A DNA stretch of 15,960 bases, taken from NCBI GenBank assembly GCA_964549135.1, contig CAZJUJ010000062.1, positions 1 through 15,960 on the forward strand, written 5' to 3'. How positions within the stretch are numbered: the stretch's first letter is position 1; the number at the start of each line of letters is the position of its first letter. The notes below the pieces were generated by a model. The model was not told the DNA's origin. It saw only the letters and a program-made list of their open reading frames with translations, and did not search any database. A program made the translations under genes and the position numbers. This stretch comes from RUG563 sp964549135 (GTDB lineage Bacteria > Bacillota > Clostridia > Christensenellales > Aristaeellaceae). Shown in pieces: positions 15,251 to 15,960 of the stretch.

Positions 15251-15297
15251 AGAGCCGTTCCTGGCGGGCGCGGTTCTTGCTGATCATTTCTGCATAG
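15244..15297 (+). CDS. 17-codon mini-ORF overlapping the first
   Basis: Encodes MLKSRSWRARFLLIISA, a basic then hydrophobic peptide that resembles the start of a signal peptide or a small membrane peptide. Its ATG lies inside the preceding mini-ORF (ATGCTGA overlap), so it would depend on coupled translation. After the TAG the same frame stays open to a TGA near 15400. Possibly a degraded gene start. Confidence 0.2.
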   Translation: MLKSRSWRARFLLIISA

Positions 15298-15790
15298 CCG
15301 GATCAGATGCATAAGCGCCGGAAACGGGAAGAGGCCATGAATTGGCCAGCGGAAACCGGCATGCAGCAAATGCCCCGGAAAAGCCCGGATGCGAAAAACT
15401 GAATACCGTTATTCATCCTTTTATTAGAGAAAGAATCAAAGCGAAAAAAAGCATTCTGATTTTCAGCGCCCGGAAAAGCAGCGCCTGCGGCGGCAGCGGC
15501 CCCTGAAGCCAGTGCCGGGCCAGATGCCGTCGGCCCCCGGTGCGGATGAAATATGCAGCCTGCCTTTCGGATGAACGCCTGCGCAGAGAAAGAAATCAGC
15601 GGCGCATCAGCCCGCAAGTAAAGAGGAGAATCAATCCCGGCAGGATCAAGGAAACCCCAGCAGGCCCGAAAGGCGGCCCCCTGTGATTAAGGGCAGGCCG
15701 AACGCCCGATCATCAACGCACGGGCAAAACCGCGGCGGGAATGTGGGCCCAATGCGGAAACCTGAAAATGCTCGCTTCGACGGACGCTTT
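15298..15790. other. Intergenic stretch with no supported gene
   Basis: No frame on either strand combines a ribosome binding site, plausible length and gene-like codon use. The plus strand is T-poor and GC-rich with A-rich runs. Small inverted repeats occur (15317-15360 and TGAATA/TATTCA at 15400-15415). It may be the body of the candidate RNA or eroded coding DNA. Confidence 0.5.
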
Positions 15791-15813
15791 CTGATGTTAA
15801 GGATCATATTTGT

Positions 15814-15857
15814 GGGGGAACCCATTCTTTGCTGTGAAAGAATGATTCCCCCGTTTT
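15814..15857 (+). terminator. Core hairpin, copy 3, with T-rich tail
   Basis: GGGGGAA (15814-15820) pairs with TTCCCCC (15846-15852), and CATTCTTT (15823-15830) pairs with AAAGAATG (15837-15844). A small internal loop and a 6-nt end loop remain. GTTTTCTCTC follows, so it can act as a Rho-independent terminator on the plus strand. The flanks (GGATCATATTTG before, CTCTCCCAAAAACC and AGGAT after) resemble those of copies 1 and 2, placing it in the same repeat family and in the direction of copy 1. Confidence 0.6.
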
Positions 15858-15960
15858 CTCTCCCAAAAACCCAGGATACTATGGTACACCTGCTTCTGTT
15901 AATAAGATAAGGTACAATAAATTGCGCAAAAAGAAATAGACATAGTTCACAGGCGAGTGA

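Larger units (their letters stand above)
15082..15857 (+). ncRNA. Candidate long non-coding transcript
   Basis: From the promoter at 15047-15075 to the hairpin with T-rich tail at 15814-15857, about 776 nt contain no protein frame with a ribosome binding site longer than a few codons. The plus strand is very poor in T: 5 of 80 bases at 15101-15180, 6 of 60 at 15301-15360, 5 of 60 at 15601-15660, 6 of 60 at 15661-15720. Local hairpins exist, such as GCCGG 15317-15321 with CCGGC 15356-15360 enclosing GGCCA 15333-15337 with TGGCC 15343-15347. I do not recognise it as a named RNA class. A decayed gene or a leader for a gene beyond the window are the alternatives. Confidence 0.35.

Noticed and set aside
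14926..15369. 147-codon minus-strand frame
   Set aside because: No binding site, no domain, and it overlaps the end of DUF2804 and a strong plus-strand promoter.
15303..15617. 104-codon minus-strand frame
   Set aside because: No binding site before the ATG and low-complexity Ala run; the reading looks like chance in T-poor DNA.
15683..15910. 75-codon plus-strand frame starting GTG
   Set aside because: No binding site and it reads through the third core hairpin.
15890..15918. Possible promoter with TACAAT near the right edge
   Set aside because: The -10 is fair but no convincing -35 lies at the right distance and no gene is visible before the window ends.

Overview
The window looks like chromosomal DNA of a GC-rich member of the Clostridia (Bacillota). 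The evidence is the PyrK-PyrD type 1B pair plus PyrI, strong AGGAGG-type ribosome binding sites, and a MarR gene next to a Clostridia-style heterodimeric ABC exporter. Codon use favours GCC, GGC and CTG but keeps GAT, AAT and TAT. The species cannot be named from the sequence alone.

Left arm (1-3997, minus strand): a marR-family regulator followed by two half-size ABC exporter genes. They are nearly contiguous and look like one operon. The last gene runs off the left edge before its Walker B motif. One ATPase half carries the degenerate catalytic residues and the other the canonical ones, as expected for a heterodimeric exporter.

Middle (4076-13063, plus strand): a compact pyrimidine biosynthesis operon in the order pyrC-carB-pyrK-pyrD-pyrF-pyrE-pyrB-pyrI. 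It covers the route from carbamoyl phosphate to UMP. The small carbamoyl phosphate synthase subunit (carA) and pyrR are not in the window. The operon and the marR operon leave a 212-bp gap from two consensus promoters pointing apart. Both -35 boxes sit in the same 16-bp sequence, arranged as a perfect inverted repeat. The pyr leader is only about 26 nt, too short for a PyrR-type attenuator.

Right arm (13088-15960): this is the unusual part. A hexapeptide acyltransferase gene after pyrI loses its C-terminal half at the edge of a roughly 463-bp element (13460-13922). The element has imperfect inverted arms of about 180 bp, each with a strong hairpin, plus three copies of a roughly 57-bp sub-repeat. 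It holds no transposase. Its right arm contains a consensus-like promoter facing a DUF2804 gene. After that gene come 965 bp without a convincing protein gene. This stretch has a near-consensus promoter, a perfect 16-bp palindrome at the predicted transcription start, an AACC-rich leader, a very T-poor body, and a third hairpin of the same family followed by a T-rich tail. I read it tentatively as a long non-coding transcript or a decayed locus. The paired changes in the three hairpins suggest that structure, not protein sequence, is what is kept.
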